64,000 nucleotides of DNA, from the NCBI GenBank assembly GCA_934445035.1, contig CAKSDI010000004.1, positions 175,662 through 239,661 of the forward strand, read 5' to 3'. Each line of letters opens with the position of its first letter. The first letter of the stretch is position 1. The stretch comes from an uncultured Eubacteriales bacterium. Its GTDB lineage: Bacteria; Bacillota; Clostridia; Oscillospirales; Acutalibacteraceae. A program made the translations under genes and the position numbers. The notes beneath the pieces were generated by a model, which did no database searches, was not told the DNA's origin, and was given only the letters and a program-made list of their open reading frames with translations. Shown piece by piece: positions 18,482 through 26,369 of this stretch.

Positions 18482-18522
18482 AAAGCTCCGCGAAACAAAT
18501 TTTTGTTTCGCGGAGCTTTTTG
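18482..18522 (+). terminator. Rho-independent terminator after mgtC
   Basis: Hairpin with arms AAGCTCCGCGAAACAAA (18483-18499) and its complement (18502-18518), a 2-base loop and a following T-run. It is very stable and just downstream of the MgtC-family stop codon. Confidence 0.9.
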
Positions 18523-18564
18523 TCCGATTATATTGCCTACAGACACACCTGATTTTATTGTCTA
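18523..18564. repeat. Degenerate MITE end
   Basis: CCTGATTTTATTGTCTAA (18548-18565) matches the right terminal repeat of the full MITE copies except for one base, and GTCCGATTATATTG just before it matches the MITE subterminal block. It looks like the remnant of an older insertion. The neighbouring minus-strand gene takes its last codons and TAA stop from this remnant. Confidence 0.6.
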
Positions 18565-19270
18565 AGCGCTATAAAATAAATTATTGCAAGCATTAATAAG
18601 ACGATAGCGAAGAAAAGCCAAGCGTTGGATTTCTGTTTTGCCGGCTTATAATTAACGGTTTGGGTATTATAAGAAACAGCTTTCTTTTGCCTAAGCAAAG
18701 TTAAAGGATCATTTCCTGATATTATGCGCGAGTGAAAATTTTTCACAAAATTTAAGTCTTCCGGTTTGCTGATTTGATAAATATCAGGATCGTGGGCTAT
18801 TTGATTTCTTAAAAAGCGTATATGTTTAAGACTTTTATAATCAAAGCTCCAAGAAGAGATATGCGATAGCCCAAAGTTATAGACATTATCCATTTGGGAA
18901 ATATATTCGCTTACGCCGTTTTGGCAGGAGTACATATCTGAGCAAAGCTTATCTAAGCGCTTAGACAATACAATCAGGATACAACGCTTCTCATAGCGGA
19001 AAATTTGTCCGATTATATTGTCTCGTCATTTGAAATACGACAGTATTCCTGCATTCCTCGACTTCATAATCAAAAAAATTTTCTCGCTATGAGTCGAAGA
19101 TTTTGTAAGAAAGCGGCGCTGTTTAGCGGCGCGGCGCCCTACCGAAGAATACTGTCGTATTGTGAGCGGAGGGCAACAATGCCGATGAATGCGCCGTTTC
19201 TTCAAAAAAGTATTGTATCCTGATTGTATTGTCTATATTCTTCAAAGAAAATATTATCTGAATTCTGCAA
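18555..19270 (-). pseudogene. Small tail-anchored protein gene split by a MITE near its start
   Basis: The downstream part (18555-18968) encodes ~137 residues, with KSLKHIRFLRNQIAHD in the middle and one C-terminal membrane helix (WLFFAIVLLMLAIIYFIAL). Its only in-frame upstream start is a TTG inside the MITE end. Removing the 270-bp element and one TA joins it to upstream codons reading LQNSDNIFFEEY, then KRLDKLCSDMY, from TTG 19268-19270 behind GGGTGAG. So the native N-terminus was cut off by the insertion. The family is not recognised with certainty and no function is assigned. Translation from the MITE-borne TTG is possible but has no clear ribosome site. Confidence 0.65.
18962..19235. 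mobile_element. 270-bp MITE, copy 1 (TA target)
   Basis: The element has 23-bp terminal inverted repeats (TAGACAATACAATCAGGATA... at 18962 and its complement ending 19235), bounded by TA on both sides. A nested inverted repeat AATACGACAGTATTC (19034-19048) / GAATACTGTCGTATT (19147-19161) lies inside. It encodes no transposase. Copy 2 at 53822-54095 has the same length and the opposite orientation. TA duplication points to mobilisation by a Tc1/mariner-IS630-type transposase elsewhere in the genome. Confidence 0.88.
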
Positions 19271-19417
19271 ATTTCTCACCCGCTGTTTATTTTAAATATG
19301 AATCGAAAAAATGAAAGGCAGATAAAGTATATATTTAAAAACTTTATCGCTATTACTTATTACTTTCCAAAGCCTTATAGGCTTTTTAGGGAATAGTGAA
19401 GAGTGAAAAGTGAATAA

Positions 19418-19450
19418 GTAAAGCCCCAAAGGCTTTTGCCTTTAGGGCTT
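19418..19450 (-). terminator. Terminator downstream of the tRNA genes
   Basis: Hairpin with arms AAAGCCCCAAAGGC (19420-19433) and GCCTTTAGGGCTTT (19438-19451). Read on the minus strand it follows the tRNA-Tyr 3' end and is followed by TTTACTTATT. A smaller hairpin (AAAGCCT/AGGCTTT) lies at 19370-19388. The gap from the MITE (19236) to here holds no other clear feature. Confidence 0.7.
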
Positions 19451-19536
19451 TGGTGGGAGAGGATGGATTCGAACCATCGAAGCATAAAAGCAGCAGATTT
19501 ACAGTCTGTCCCCTTTGGCCACTCGGGAACTCTCCC
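19451..19536 (-). tRNA. tRNA-Tyr (GTA)
   Basis: 86 bases on the minus strand, class II with long variable arm. Acceptor arms GGGAGAG/CTCTCCC, anticodon stem-loop ACAGACTGTAAATCTG with anticodon GTA, T-arm GGTTCGAATCC, and an encoded CCA end. Confidence 0.96.
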
Positions 19537-19562
19537 ATATTAAATTTTACTCCGCATTTAAG

Positions 19563-19638
19563 TGGAGCTGGTGGACGGACTTGAACCCCCGACCTGCTGA
19601 TTACAAATCAGCTGCTCTACCAACTGAGCTACACCAGC
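19563..19638 (-). tRNA. tRNA-Thr (TGT)
   Basis: 76 bases on the minus strand. Acceptor arms GCTGGTG/CACCAGC, D-arm AGCTCAGTTGGTAGAGC, anticodon stem-loop CTGATTTGTAATCAG with anticodon TGT, T-arm GGGGGTTCAAGTCC, and an encoded CCA end. It is first in the two-tRNA transcript. Confidence 0.96.
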
Positions 19639-19657
19639 AAATTTTCAATGCCAAATA

Positions 19658-19686
19658 AATATACCATATTTAAAGGCATAAGTCAA
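19658..19686 (-). promoter_or_regulatory. Promoter of the tRNA-Thr/tRNA-Tyr unit
   Basis: On the minus strand TTGACT (19681-19686) and TATATT (19658-19663) with a 17-bp spacer, about 20 bases before the tRNA-Thr 5' end. Confidence 0.7.
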
Positions 19687-19713
19687 GATAAAATTTACTT
19701 TTAAAAAAGAAAA

Positions 19714-19743
19714 TTTTTCGGAGGTTTTAAAACCTCCGAAAAA
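19714..19743 (-). terminator. Terminator of the HD nucleotidase gene
   Basis: Perfect palindrome TTTTTCGGAGGTTTT / AAAACCTCCGAAAAA immediately after the stop codon of the minus-strand HD gene. Confidence 0.85.
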
Positions 19744-20322
19744 TCAAAGGGTGTTTTGCTCGTCGAGAGTTAAAGAATAGCTATCCATAAACTCTTCGAG
19801 GAAGATATCGGCGGGTTTGAACTTTAAATCCTTTATTGATTTTAAAGTAGCTTCTTTTGCGGAAGCAAACTCGCGGTTACCCATATTAAGCTCTTCGGTG
19901 CATTTAATAAGAGCGGAAATTTTATCGGCAGCTTTTACGAATTTTTCGGTTTCGGCGTCACAGCTGTAAATATCGGAAAAAGGTTCTTTTAAATAGTCGG
20001 GGAGATAGGAAAGAAGCTTTGTTTCAGCCGTTTTTTCAACCTGCTTATAAGCCGATTTTATTTCCGTGTTATAATACTTTACAGGCGTGGGCATATCGCC
20101 GGTGAGAATTTCCGAGGTATCGTGAAAAAGCGCCGCAACGGCTATTTTTTCGGGATCGGCTGAGCCGTTTAACCTCTTATTATCAATAAGTGCGAGAGCG
20201 TGGGCTATCACTGCTGTTTCAAAAGAATGCTCGCATAGATTTTCACTTCTTATATTTCTCATAAGCCCCCAGCGGTTGATATTCTTCATTCGGCTGAGCA
20301 TTGCATAAAAATGGCTTTTCAA
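19744..20322 (-). CDS. HD-domain 5'-deoxynucleotidase (YfbR family)
   Basis: About 192 residues. It opens with the YfbR-type KSHFYAMLSRMKNINRWGLM and has the HD-domain metal ligands H..HD..D (CEHSFETAVIAHALA, ALFHDTSEILTGD, then a late Asp in VKAADKISALIKC). Known relatives remove phosphate from deoxynucleoside 5'-monophosphates. TTG 20320-20322 gives the usual MKSH N-terminus; a GTG at 20331 is in frame but only 2 bases from its AAGG. The 5' end overlaps the promoter region of the divergent yfhO gene. Confidence 0.86.
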   Translation of the reverse strand: MKSHFYAMLSRMKNINRWGLMRNIRSENLCEHSFETAVIAHALALIDNKRLNGSADPEKIAVAALFHDTSEILTGDMPTPVKYYNTEIKSAYKQVEKTAETKLLSYLPDYLKEPFSDIYSCDAETEKFVKAADKISALIKCTEELNMGNREFASAKEATLKSIKDLKFKPADIFLEEFMDSYSLTLDEQNTL

Positions 20323-20338
20323 AACTACCACATCCTTA

Positions 20339-20367
20339 TTGAATATTATACCATTTTTTGTTATAAT
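20339..20367 (+). promoter_or_regulatory. Promoter of the yfhO-type gene
   Basis: TTGAAT (20339-20344), a 17-bp spacer, and TATAAT (20362-20367), 33 bases before the chosen ATG. Confidence 0.7.
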
Positions 20368-20400
20368 ATCAATACAGCATTTAAAAAAAGGACTGATAAA

Positions 20401-23061
20401 ATGAATTTCACCGATAAAAAGGCGATGACTTTAAGACCGGTAAAAGAAAAAAAGCTTTCGGTTTTTTTGACGGCTCTTTTATGTGCGGCGGTCATATTTG
20501 TGCCGTTTATAATTGAAGGTCACGGATATTTCACATTTTTCGGCGATTTTAATGTTCAGCAGATACCGTTTTACAAAATGTGTCACGAGGCGGTGAGATC
20601 GGGCAACATAAAATGGAGCTTTACGACCGATCTCGGAGCGAACTTTATAGGGTCTTACAGTTTTTATCTTTTAGGCAGTCCGTTTTTCTGGCTCACTATT
20701 CCGTTCCCGACGGATATGGTGCCTTATCTTATGGGACCCTTGCTGATACTTAAATTTGCGCTTGCCGCTTTTACGGCTTACCTTTATATAAGGCGGTTTA
20801 CCAAAACTGCGGCGTCGGCTCAGATCGGCGGTCTTTTATATGCTTTTTCGGGATTTTCGGTTTATAATGTCTTTTTCAATCATTTCCACGAGCCGATAAT
20901 AATGTTTCCGCTCCTGCTTTTAAGCTTAGAGCTATTGATAACCGAAAACCGCAGGGGAGTTTTTGCGCTGGCTGTTGCGGCGAGCGCTGTGATGAATTAC
21001 TTCTTCTTTTTCGGAATGGTCGTATTCTGCATAACTTATTATATTGTAAGAATATGGTCGGGAGCGATAAGATTTAAGTTTAAGAGATTTTTGGTAATAG
21101 GATTTGAGTCTGTATTAGGCGTCAGCCTTGCGGCGGTCTTGCTTTTGCCGAGCATTGCCGCGGTGATAAGCAACAGCAGGGTATCCGAATTCCTGACAGG
21201 CTGGAACGCTATAACCTACGGCAAAGAGCAGATATACCTTAATATAATAGAATGTTTCTTCTTCCCGCCCGATCTTCCGGCAAGGCCGGTATTCTTCCCG
21301 GAGGCGGATGTAAAGTGGTCGTCGCTCGGAGGCTGGCTGCCGGTATTTTCTATGACAGGCGTTTTAACCGTGCTTGTTACCAAAAAGAAAAGCTGGACAA
21401 AAAGGCTTATAACGATCTGCTTTATCTTTTCGATGTTCCCGATTTTAAACAGCGCTTTTTATGCTTTTAACTCGGCTTATTACGCGCGCTGGTTTTATAT
21501 GCCGGTGCTTATAATGTGCCTTTGCACAGTTACGCTGTTTGAAGAAAGAGATGCGGACTTTAAACCCGGATTTATTTACACCGGACTTATAACGCTTGCG
21601 TTTTTCCTCGTTATCGGATTTTTCCCGAGCAAGAATGACGACGGAACGCTCACATTCGGACTTTACACGCAGGATAACGACGGCTTATTCAAGAGCAGAT
21701 TTTTTGTGACTGCTGCGATAGCGCTTATCTGCCTTATTATGACCTATGCGCTTTTAAAGATAAGAAAGAGCAGTTTAAAAGCGTTTTTCAGGTCGGCTAC
21801 GGTATGCGTATGTATAGTTTCGGTCCTTTATTCGATGTTCTTTATTTACAGCGGAAGAATGCATTCCGATGATATCGACAGCGTGATGATAGATCAGCTT
21901 ATAGAAGGAAAGGTTACTATCCCCGATGACAAAAACACCTACAGAATAGATGTTTACGACGGGGTGGACAACACCGCGATGTTCCTCGGATACTCATCGA
22001 TTAATGCGTTTCATTCGGTAGTGCCGTCATCAATTATGGAGTTTTATGACAGCATAGGAATAGAGAGAAATGTCGGAAGCAGGCCGAGCACAAAGTACGC
22101 AAGCTTAAGACCGTTTTTATCGGTAAAATATCTGCTTAATCCGGTAAATGCGGAGAGCTTTATAAACGCAAAGGGCGAAACGAGAATGCCCGATTACAAA
22201 TATCTTGATACCGACGGCGGATATTATATCTACGAAAACGAGAATTATATTCCTTACGGATTTTCTTACGATTATTATATTTCGGAGAGCGATTACTATT
22301 CTTTATCCGAAAGCGACCGAAGCTCTATGCTTTTAAAGGCGATAGTGCTTAACAGCAAGCAGGTAAACGAGTACGGAAAGCTGATGAAGAATATAAACGA
22401 TGAAGAAGATACGGACGATGTTTTGCCGCCTGAAAACGAGGAAAGCGAAAATCTCATAACAGAGGAGCAGACTGAAAAATCCGAATTTGTAAAAGAGCTT
22501 GAGAAAAACTGTGCCGACCGCAGGGAAACGGCGAGCACAAGCTTTATTACGGACAACGACGGATTTACGGCGACCGTTTCCCGGGAAAAGGAATCGCTTG
22601 TATTTTTCTCGGTGCCTTATGACGAGGGATTTTCTGCTACGGTAAACGGAGAAAAGGCGGAAATATTAAAGGTAAATATCGGATTTATGGCAGTAAAGGT
22701 AGGAAAAGGCACAAGCGAGATAAGGTTTGATTATAAAACGCCTATGCTGTCTTTAGGATTAAAGGTAAGCGGAGCTGCCACCGTCATATTTATAGCATAT
22801 TTTGTAATCTGTTCGGTTTACTTTAAGTGCCGCCCTTCAAACGAATATTACCCCGAGGGTGAGGATCTTATCAAAAAGTGGCACAAAGAGGACCTTCTTG
22901 ACGCCGCCGCAAGCTTTGACAGCACGGCATTGGAGCCGGAATTTGAATATGATCTTTTAGACGATATTCCCGATATCGGCAGTGCCGCGGATAACGAGAA
23001 GAATTCATATCTCGGCGGATTTTCGATAGATACCGACGCTTTTAACGACGATAAGGATTAG
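20401..23061 (+). CDS. YfhO-family large membrane protein
   Basis: 886 residues with an N-terminal helix at about 17-37 and a dozen or more membrane segments up to about residue 480, then a large extracytoplasmic region with a C-terminal helix near 800 and an acidic cytoplasmic tail. The motif YFTFFGDFNVQQIPFY is the YfhO/GT-C-like start, and a late ATVNGEKAEILKVN segment matches the family's C-terminal domain. In Firmicutes, YfhO is linked to glycosylation of teichoic acids or lipids. ATG 20401 is chosen because AAAAAGGACTG precedes it and the promoter lies upstream; the extra in-frame codons before it span the promoter. Confidence 0.85.
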   Translation: MNFTDKKAMTLRPVKEKKLSVFLTALLCAAVIFVPFIIEGHGYFTFFGDFNVQQIPFYKMCHEAVRSGNIKWSFTTDLGANFIGSYSFYLLGSPFFWLTIPFPTDMVPYLMGPLLILKFALAAFTAYLYIRRFTKTAASAQIGGLLYAFSGFSVYNVFFNHFHEPIIMFPLLLLSLELLITENRRGVFALAVAASAVMNYFFFFGMVVFCITYYIVRIWSGAIRFKFKRFLVIGFESVLGVSLAAVLLLPSIAAVISNSRVSEFLTGWNAITYGKEQIYLNIIECFFFPPDLPARPVFFPEADVKWSSLGGWLPVFSMTGVLTVLVTKKKSWTKRLITICFIFSMFPILNSAFYAFNSAYYARWFYMPVLIMCLCTVTLFEERDADFKPGFIYTGLITLAFFLVIGFFPSKNDDGTLTFGLYTQDNDGLFKSRFFVTAAIALICLIMTYALLKIRKSSLKAFFRSATVCVCIVSVLYSMFFIYSGRMHSDDIDSVMIDQLIEGKVTIPDDKNTYRIDVYDGVDNTAMFLGYSSINAFHSVVPSSIMEFYDSIGIERNVGSRPSTKYASLRPFLSVKYLLNPVNAESFINAKGETRMPDYKYLDTDGGYYIYENENYIPYGFSYDYYISESDYYSLSESDRSSMLLKAIVLNSKQVNEYGKLMKNINDEEDTDDVLPPENEESENLITEEQTEKSEFVKELEKNCADRRETASTSFITDNDGFTATVSREKESLVFFSVPYDEGFSATVNGEKAEILKVNIGFMAVKVGKGTSEIRFDYKTPMLSLGLKVSGAATVIFIAYFVICSVYFKCRPSNEYYPEGEDLIKKWHKEDLLDAAASFDSTALEPEFEYDLLDDIPDIGSAADNEKNSYLGGFSIDTDAFNDDKD

Positions 23062-23098
23062 AAAAACTTAAAAATTTGCTTTAAATTTAAAATTTTTA

Positions 23099-23128
23099 TT
23101 GACAGGACCTATCAGTTTAGGGTATAAT
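23099..23128 (+). promoter_or_regulatory. rpmH promoter
   Basis: TTGACA (23099-23104) and TATAAT (23123-23128) with an 18-bp spacer, 39 bases before the rpmH start. Confidence 0.85.
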
Positions 23129-23142
23129 CATAAACTGATAGG
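23108..23142. promoter_or_regulatory. 12-bp dyad around the rpmH -10 box
   Basis: CCTATCAGTTTA (23108-23119) and TAAACTGATAGG (23131-23142) are perfect inverted arms with 11 bp between them, holding the -10 box. Only the right arm would be transcribed, so the dyad works at the DNA level if at all. A repressor or DnaA-like operator is inferred; it does not match the DnaA box. Confidence 0.6.
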
Positions 23143-23166
23143 TTGTCTTAAAAGGAGGTTTAAAAT

Positions 23167-23301
23167 ATGAAAAGAACATATCAGCCTAAAAAGCTTCATC
23201 GTAAAAAAGAACACGGCTTTTTAAAAAGAATGGCTACTGCTAACGGTAGAAAAGTACTTGCTCGCCGCAGATCAAAAGGCAGAAAGAAACTCACATACTA
23301 A
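23167..23301 (+). CDS. rpmH: Ribosomal protein L34
   Basis: 44 residues, MKRTYQPKKLHRKKEHGF..RMAT..GRKVLARRR, an almost canonical bL34 of the large ribosomal subunit. The start has AAAGGAGG 7-8 bases upstream. It heads the conserved rpmH-rnpA-yidD-yidC-jag cluster that usually lies beside oriC in Firmicutes; dnaA is not in the window upstream, so the cluster has been separated from it or the origin lies elsewhere. Confidence 0.98.
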   Translation: MKRTYQPKKLHRKKEHGFLKRMATANGRKVLARRRSKGRKKLTY

Positions 23302-23353
23302 AGCCACTGTTTATGTGGCTTTTCCTTTTATTCCTGGATAAAAAGGAGAAATA

Positions 23354-23686
23354 ATGAAGTATTTCGAGAAGATCAAGGAAAACCGGGATTTCCGCAGGAT
23401 ATATAACCGCGGAAAATCCGCCGTAGCAAACGAATTTGTTTTATATGCCTGCGGCGGTAAGCCGGGAAAAGTCAGGCTCGGAATCACGGTTTCGAAAAAG
23501 ATCGGCTGCGCTGTCAGCCGAAACCGCGCAAAGCGCGTTATAACGGCCGCTTTCAGAGAATGTGCCAAGGATATTCCGCAGGGAGATTTTGTTATAGTGG
23601 CAAGATCGAGAATATTAAGAGCGAAAAGCACGCTTGTTGCGGAGATCCTCAAAAAACAGTTGATAAAGTTCGGTTTTTTGAAATGA
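23354..23686 (+). CDS. rnpA: Ribonuclease P protein component
   Basis: 110 residues. This basic protein assists the RNase P RNA in tRNA 5' processing. The hallmark basic helix SRNRAKRVITAAFRE is present, with the N-terminal ENRDFRRIYNRGKS and central GITVSKKIG. The ATG follows AAAAGGAG. Its TGA overlaps the yidD ATG (ATGA), showing translational coupling. Confidence 0.97.
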   Translation: MKYFEKIKENRDFRRIYNRGKSAVANEFVLYACGGKPGKVRLGITVSKKIGCAVSRNRAKRVITAAFRECAKDIPQGDFVIVARSRILRAKSTLVAEILKKQLIKFGFLK

Positions 23687-23937
23687 AAAAAATCAAAAAT
23701 CCTTTTAAATCAGCGATAATAGCGCTGATAAAGTTTTACAGAAAATGTATTTCACCCAATAAAATTCCCTGCTGCAGATTTACTCCCTCCTGCTCGGCTT
23801 ATGCGATAGAAGCCATTGAAAAGCACGGATGTATAAAAGGGATATATCTGTCGGTAAAAAGAATTCTTCGCTGTAATCCATTGTGTAAGGGCGGGTATGA
23901 CCCCGTGCCTGAAAAGAAATCAAAAAAGAAAACATAA
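23683..23937 (+). CDS. yidD: Membrane protein insertion efficiency factor YidD
   Basis: 84 residues. A small membrane-associated protein aiding YidC-dependent insertion. The family core CRFTPSCSAYAIEAIEKHG and CNPLCKGGYDPVP is complete. ATG 23683 overlaps the rnpA stop; the frame is open further upstream inside rnpA, but those codons are unrelated to YidD. It ends in a lysine-rich tail. Confidence 0.96.
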   Translation: MKKIKNPFKSAIIALIKFYRKCISPNKIPCCRFTPSCSAYAIEAIEKHGCIKGIYLSVKRILRCNPLCKGGYDPVPEKKSKKKT

Positions 23938-23988
23938 CTTAAGTTAATAGCTTTAAGTTTTCAATAAAATCGGAAAGGCAAAAAACAA

Positions 23989-25038
23989 ATGGGATTTTTA
24001 AGTAAGATTATAAACACGCCGCTAAGCGCGGTTCTCCGCTTTTTTGCGGATATATTCGGCGGAAGCTTTGCCGCTTCTGTTTTTATGTTCACTCTGCTTA
24101 TTAATATTATTCTTATTCCGCTCAGCATTAAAAGCCAAAAGGCTTCTGTTCAGCAGCTTAGAATAAAGCCGAAGATGGACGATATTAAGAAGCGTTACGG
24201 TGACGACAGGCAGAAGCTTGCCGAGGCCCAGCAGAAGCTTTACAGAGATGAAAATGTTTCAATGTCCGGCGGTTGTCTTCCTATGTTTATCCGTCTGGCG
24301 CTTATGCTTTGTATTTATTACCTTATTATGTCGCCGCTCACTTTCCTTGAAAAAGTCGATTCGGATAAAATAAGCACCGTTACGACCACGATTTCGGCGG
24401 CTGTAGAAGACTTAAGCGATAAGGATAAAACGGAATATAAGGATTTTACGGAAGCCTGGGGCAAAAAAGGCGGTTATAAAGAGCTTCCTCTTATCAGAGT
24501 ACTTGACGAGCATTATGACGAGATAGCAAAGATCGTTCCTGCAAAGGAATATAAAAAGATCGAATCCGATCTTAAAGAAATTAAAAAAGCGCATGATAAT
24601 TCCGATATCAAATATAATTTGGGAAGTATCGATCTTACCGAAAAGCCGAATTTTGATATAAATATTTTTGCTAAATATCAAACTATCTGGCTTATCCCGA
24701 TATTTGCGTTTTTAGCTCAGATGCTTACAAGCATTATTTCAATGCTTATAAATAAAAAGAACAATCCCGACGCTCCCACAATGGCGGGTATGATGCTTAC
24801 AATGCCTCTTATCTCGCTTTTCTTAGGATTTACATTCCCCGGAGGAGTAGGATTTTACTGGATATGCTCTTCGCTTATAGGAGGACTTATTCAGTCTGCC
24901 GTTCAGCTTTATTACGGCCCTGCAAAAATGCTTGCAAATCAGCGTATAAAAGAGCTCAAAGTAAGAGCGGATTTTGAAAAGAAACAGATAGAAAAATCGG
25001 AGCAGGCTGCTACCGAACCCGAAAGTGATAATAAATAA
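23989..25038 (+). CDS. yidC: Membrane protein insertase YidC/OxaA (SpoIIIJ type)
   Basis: 349 residues. Inserts and folds membrane proteins with or without SecYEG. There is an N-terminal membrane helix (~20-45), then the conserved IPLSIKSQKASVQQLRIKPKMDDIKKRYGDD, the hydrophobic GGCLPMFIRLALMLCIYYLI and the C-terminal helices around FTFPGGVGFYWICSSLIGG. A long soluble insert (about residues 125-225) sits between the second and third helices, larger than in many Firmicute YidC proteins. It is followed 13 bases later by jag. Confidence 0.95.
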   Translation: MGFLSKIINTPLSAVLRFFADIFGGSFAASVFMFTLLINIILIPLSIKSQKASVQQLRIKPKMDDIKKRYGDDRQKLAEAQQKLYRDENVSMSGGCLPMFIRLALMLCIYYLIMSPLTFLEKVDSDKISTVTTTISAAVEDLSDKDKTEYKDFTEAWGKKGGYKELPLIRVLDEHYDEIAKIVPAKEYKKIESDLKEIKKAHDNSDIKYNLGSIDLTEKPNFDINIFAKYQTIWLIPIFAFLAQMLTSIISMLINKKNNPDAPTMAGMMLTMPLISLFLGFTFPGGVGFYWICSSLIGGLIQSAVQLYYGPAKMLANQRIKELKVRADFEKKQIEKSEQAATEPESDNK

Positions 25039-25051
25039 AGGAGGACTTTTC

Positions 25052-25984
25052 TTGATTAGAGAAGCAAGAGGCTTCGGAAATGATGTTAACGAAGCAAGAG
25101 AAAACGCCATTAAAGAGCTTGGCGCCGATATAACAGATGATGTTCAATTTGAAATAATTTCAACTGCTAAAAAGAAAGTGCTCGGCATTTTCGGAGGCTG
25201 TCAAGCCGAAGTAAGAGCATTTATTGAATTGCCGGAAGTTAAAAAGCCGCAAAAGAAGGCTAAAAAACCTTTAAGCGAGCAAAAAGACGCGGATAAAAAG
25301 AAAAAGGCACCCGAAGTTAAAACAGAGGCTCCCGCTAAAGATAAAAAGATCCAGGATCCTTTTGATGACGCGGTTGATGTATCTTTAATTCCCGAGGGCA
25401 GCCCTGCTTTGGAGGCAGTTGAGTATTTAAAGAAAATTTTTGCAGGACTTGGCTGTGAAATAAGCTCAATAAAGGTAGCCGCAAAAGAAAATGCGGCATA
25501 TATCTTGGTTGACGGTGAAAATGTCGGCGCTGTTATAGGCCGCAGAGGCGAAACTCTTGACGCTGTTCAGTACCTTGCAAGTCTTGCTGTGGACAACGGC
25601 GGAAAATATTACAGAGTATCCGTAAATGTAGGCGATTACAGAGAAAAAAGAGAGCAGATGCTCACTTCTCTTGCAAAAAGAATTGCAAACCAGGTGCTTA
25701 AAACCGGAAGAGGCAGAAGACTTGAGCCGATGAATCCTTATGAGCGCAGAATTATTCATACTGCCGTGCAGGCTATTGACGGCGTTGTTTCCTCATCAGT
25801 CGGCGAGGGTGACGCAAGAAGAGTTGTTATTTACCCCGAAAACGGAGAAATGCCGAAAGAGAGAGCTTACAGCTCAGATCGCCGTTCATCAAGACCGAGA
25901 AGAAATAATAACACCGTAAAAGCCGATCCCGACAGGGAACCTAAAAAGGATACGGATATCCCGCTTTACGGTAAAATAAATTAA
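25052..25984 (+). CDS. khpB: RNA-binding protein Jag/KhpB (SpoIIIJ-associated)
   Basis: 310 residues. TTG 25052 is chosen: it follows AAAGGAGG by 7 bases and gives the Jag N-terminal domain MIREARGFGNDVNEARENAI. A lysine/alanine-rich linker follows (~70-110), then a KH domain (GAVIGRRGETLDAVQYL) and an R3H domain (LEPMNPYERRIIHTAVQ). In Firmicutes the protein binds RNA and influences cell elongation. It is the last gene of the cluster, followed by a terminator; mnmE/mnmG, often next, are absent here. Confidence 0.95.
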   Translation: MIREARGFGNDVNEARENAIKELGADITDDVQFEIISTAKKKVLGIFGGCQAEVRAFIELPEVKKPQKKAKKPLSEQKDADKKKKAPEVKTEAPAKDKKIQDPFDDAVDVSLIPEGSPALEAVEYLKKIFAGLGCEISSIKVAAKENAAYILVDGENVGAVIGRRGETLDAVQYLASLAVDNGGKYYRVSVNVGDYREKREQMLTSLAKRIANQVLKTGRGRRLEPMNPYERRIIHTAVQAIDGVVSSSVGEGDARRVVIYPENGEMPKERAYSSDRRSSRPRRNNNTVKADPDREPKKDTDIPLYGKIN

Positions 25985-25989
25985 ATGAT

Positions 25990-26020
25990 TTAAAGCGACC
26001 TTTTAAAAGGCCGCTTTATT
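25990..26020 (+). terminator. Terminator after jag
   Basis: Hairpin AAAGCG-a-CCTTTT / AAAAGG-c-CGCTTT with one internal mismatch, followed by an AT-rich run. Confidence 0.75.
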
Positions 26021-26025
26021 ATTTA

Positions 26026-26054
26026 TTGACAAAAGTTAAAAAATATTATACAAT
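26026..26054 (+). promoter_or_regulatory. glmS promoter (upstream of the ribozyme)
   Basis: TTGACA (26026-26031) and TACAAT (26049-26054) with a 17-bp spacer. A start near 26061 would give a ~310-base leader holding the ribozyme. Confidence 0.8.
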
Positions 26055-26099
26055 ATTAATGTACGGCGTGCCGACTTAATTTGCCGTGCAAAAGTTATT

Positions 26100-26245
26100 T
26101 CAGCGCCGGGACCGTATCGGCATAGCGGTTGACGAGGATGGGGAGCATCGAAATATTCGGCGGATGTCCCACGGCCGGCAGGTCGTAAACGAGCGTTTAA
26201 AACCCGAAAGCGATTTCGGAACAGAGGCGTTTCGCTATGCTGTAA
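26100..26245 (+). ncRNA. glmS ribozyme: glmS ribozyme
   Basis: Self-cleaving riboswitch that uses glucosamine-6-phosphate as cofactor to cut the glmS mRNA. The conserved order is present: A|GCGCC at 26102 (cleavage expected 5' of G26103), GACGAGG..GGGGAGCATCGAA, ATTCGGCGGATGTCCC and a P3-P4 region. A closing helix pairs GGCATAGCG (26119-26127) with CGCTATGCT near 26232. It is immediately upstream of glmS, as expected. Confidence 0.95.
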
Positions 26246-26292
26246 AAAATCAATTAAATTGATGCGTAAAAAAGGTCCCGAGAATTCAGCTA

Positions 26293-26334
26293 CGGCAAGT
26301 TATGTTTTGCCGCCGCTTTTTTGTCGTGTATAAT
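26293..26334 (+). promoter_or_regulatory. Hairpin with T-run and possible second glmS promoter
   Basis: CGGCAA/TTGCCG (26293-26312) forms a 6-bp hairpin followed 4 bases later by six T, resembling a weak terminator between ribozyme and gene. The same stretch holds a possible promoter, TTGCCG (26307-26312) with TATAAT at 26329-26334 (16-bp spacer), which would give a ribozyme-free transcript. Both readings are inferences. Confidence 0.45.
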
Positions 26335-26369
26335 TGTGCCTTTTGCGTGTCGCGGAAAGGTGCTTTTTT

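Noticed and set aside
23108..23142. DnaA boxes/oriC near rpmH
   Set aside because: No TTATCCACA-type boxes or dnaA gene nearby; the dyad does not match the DnaA motif.
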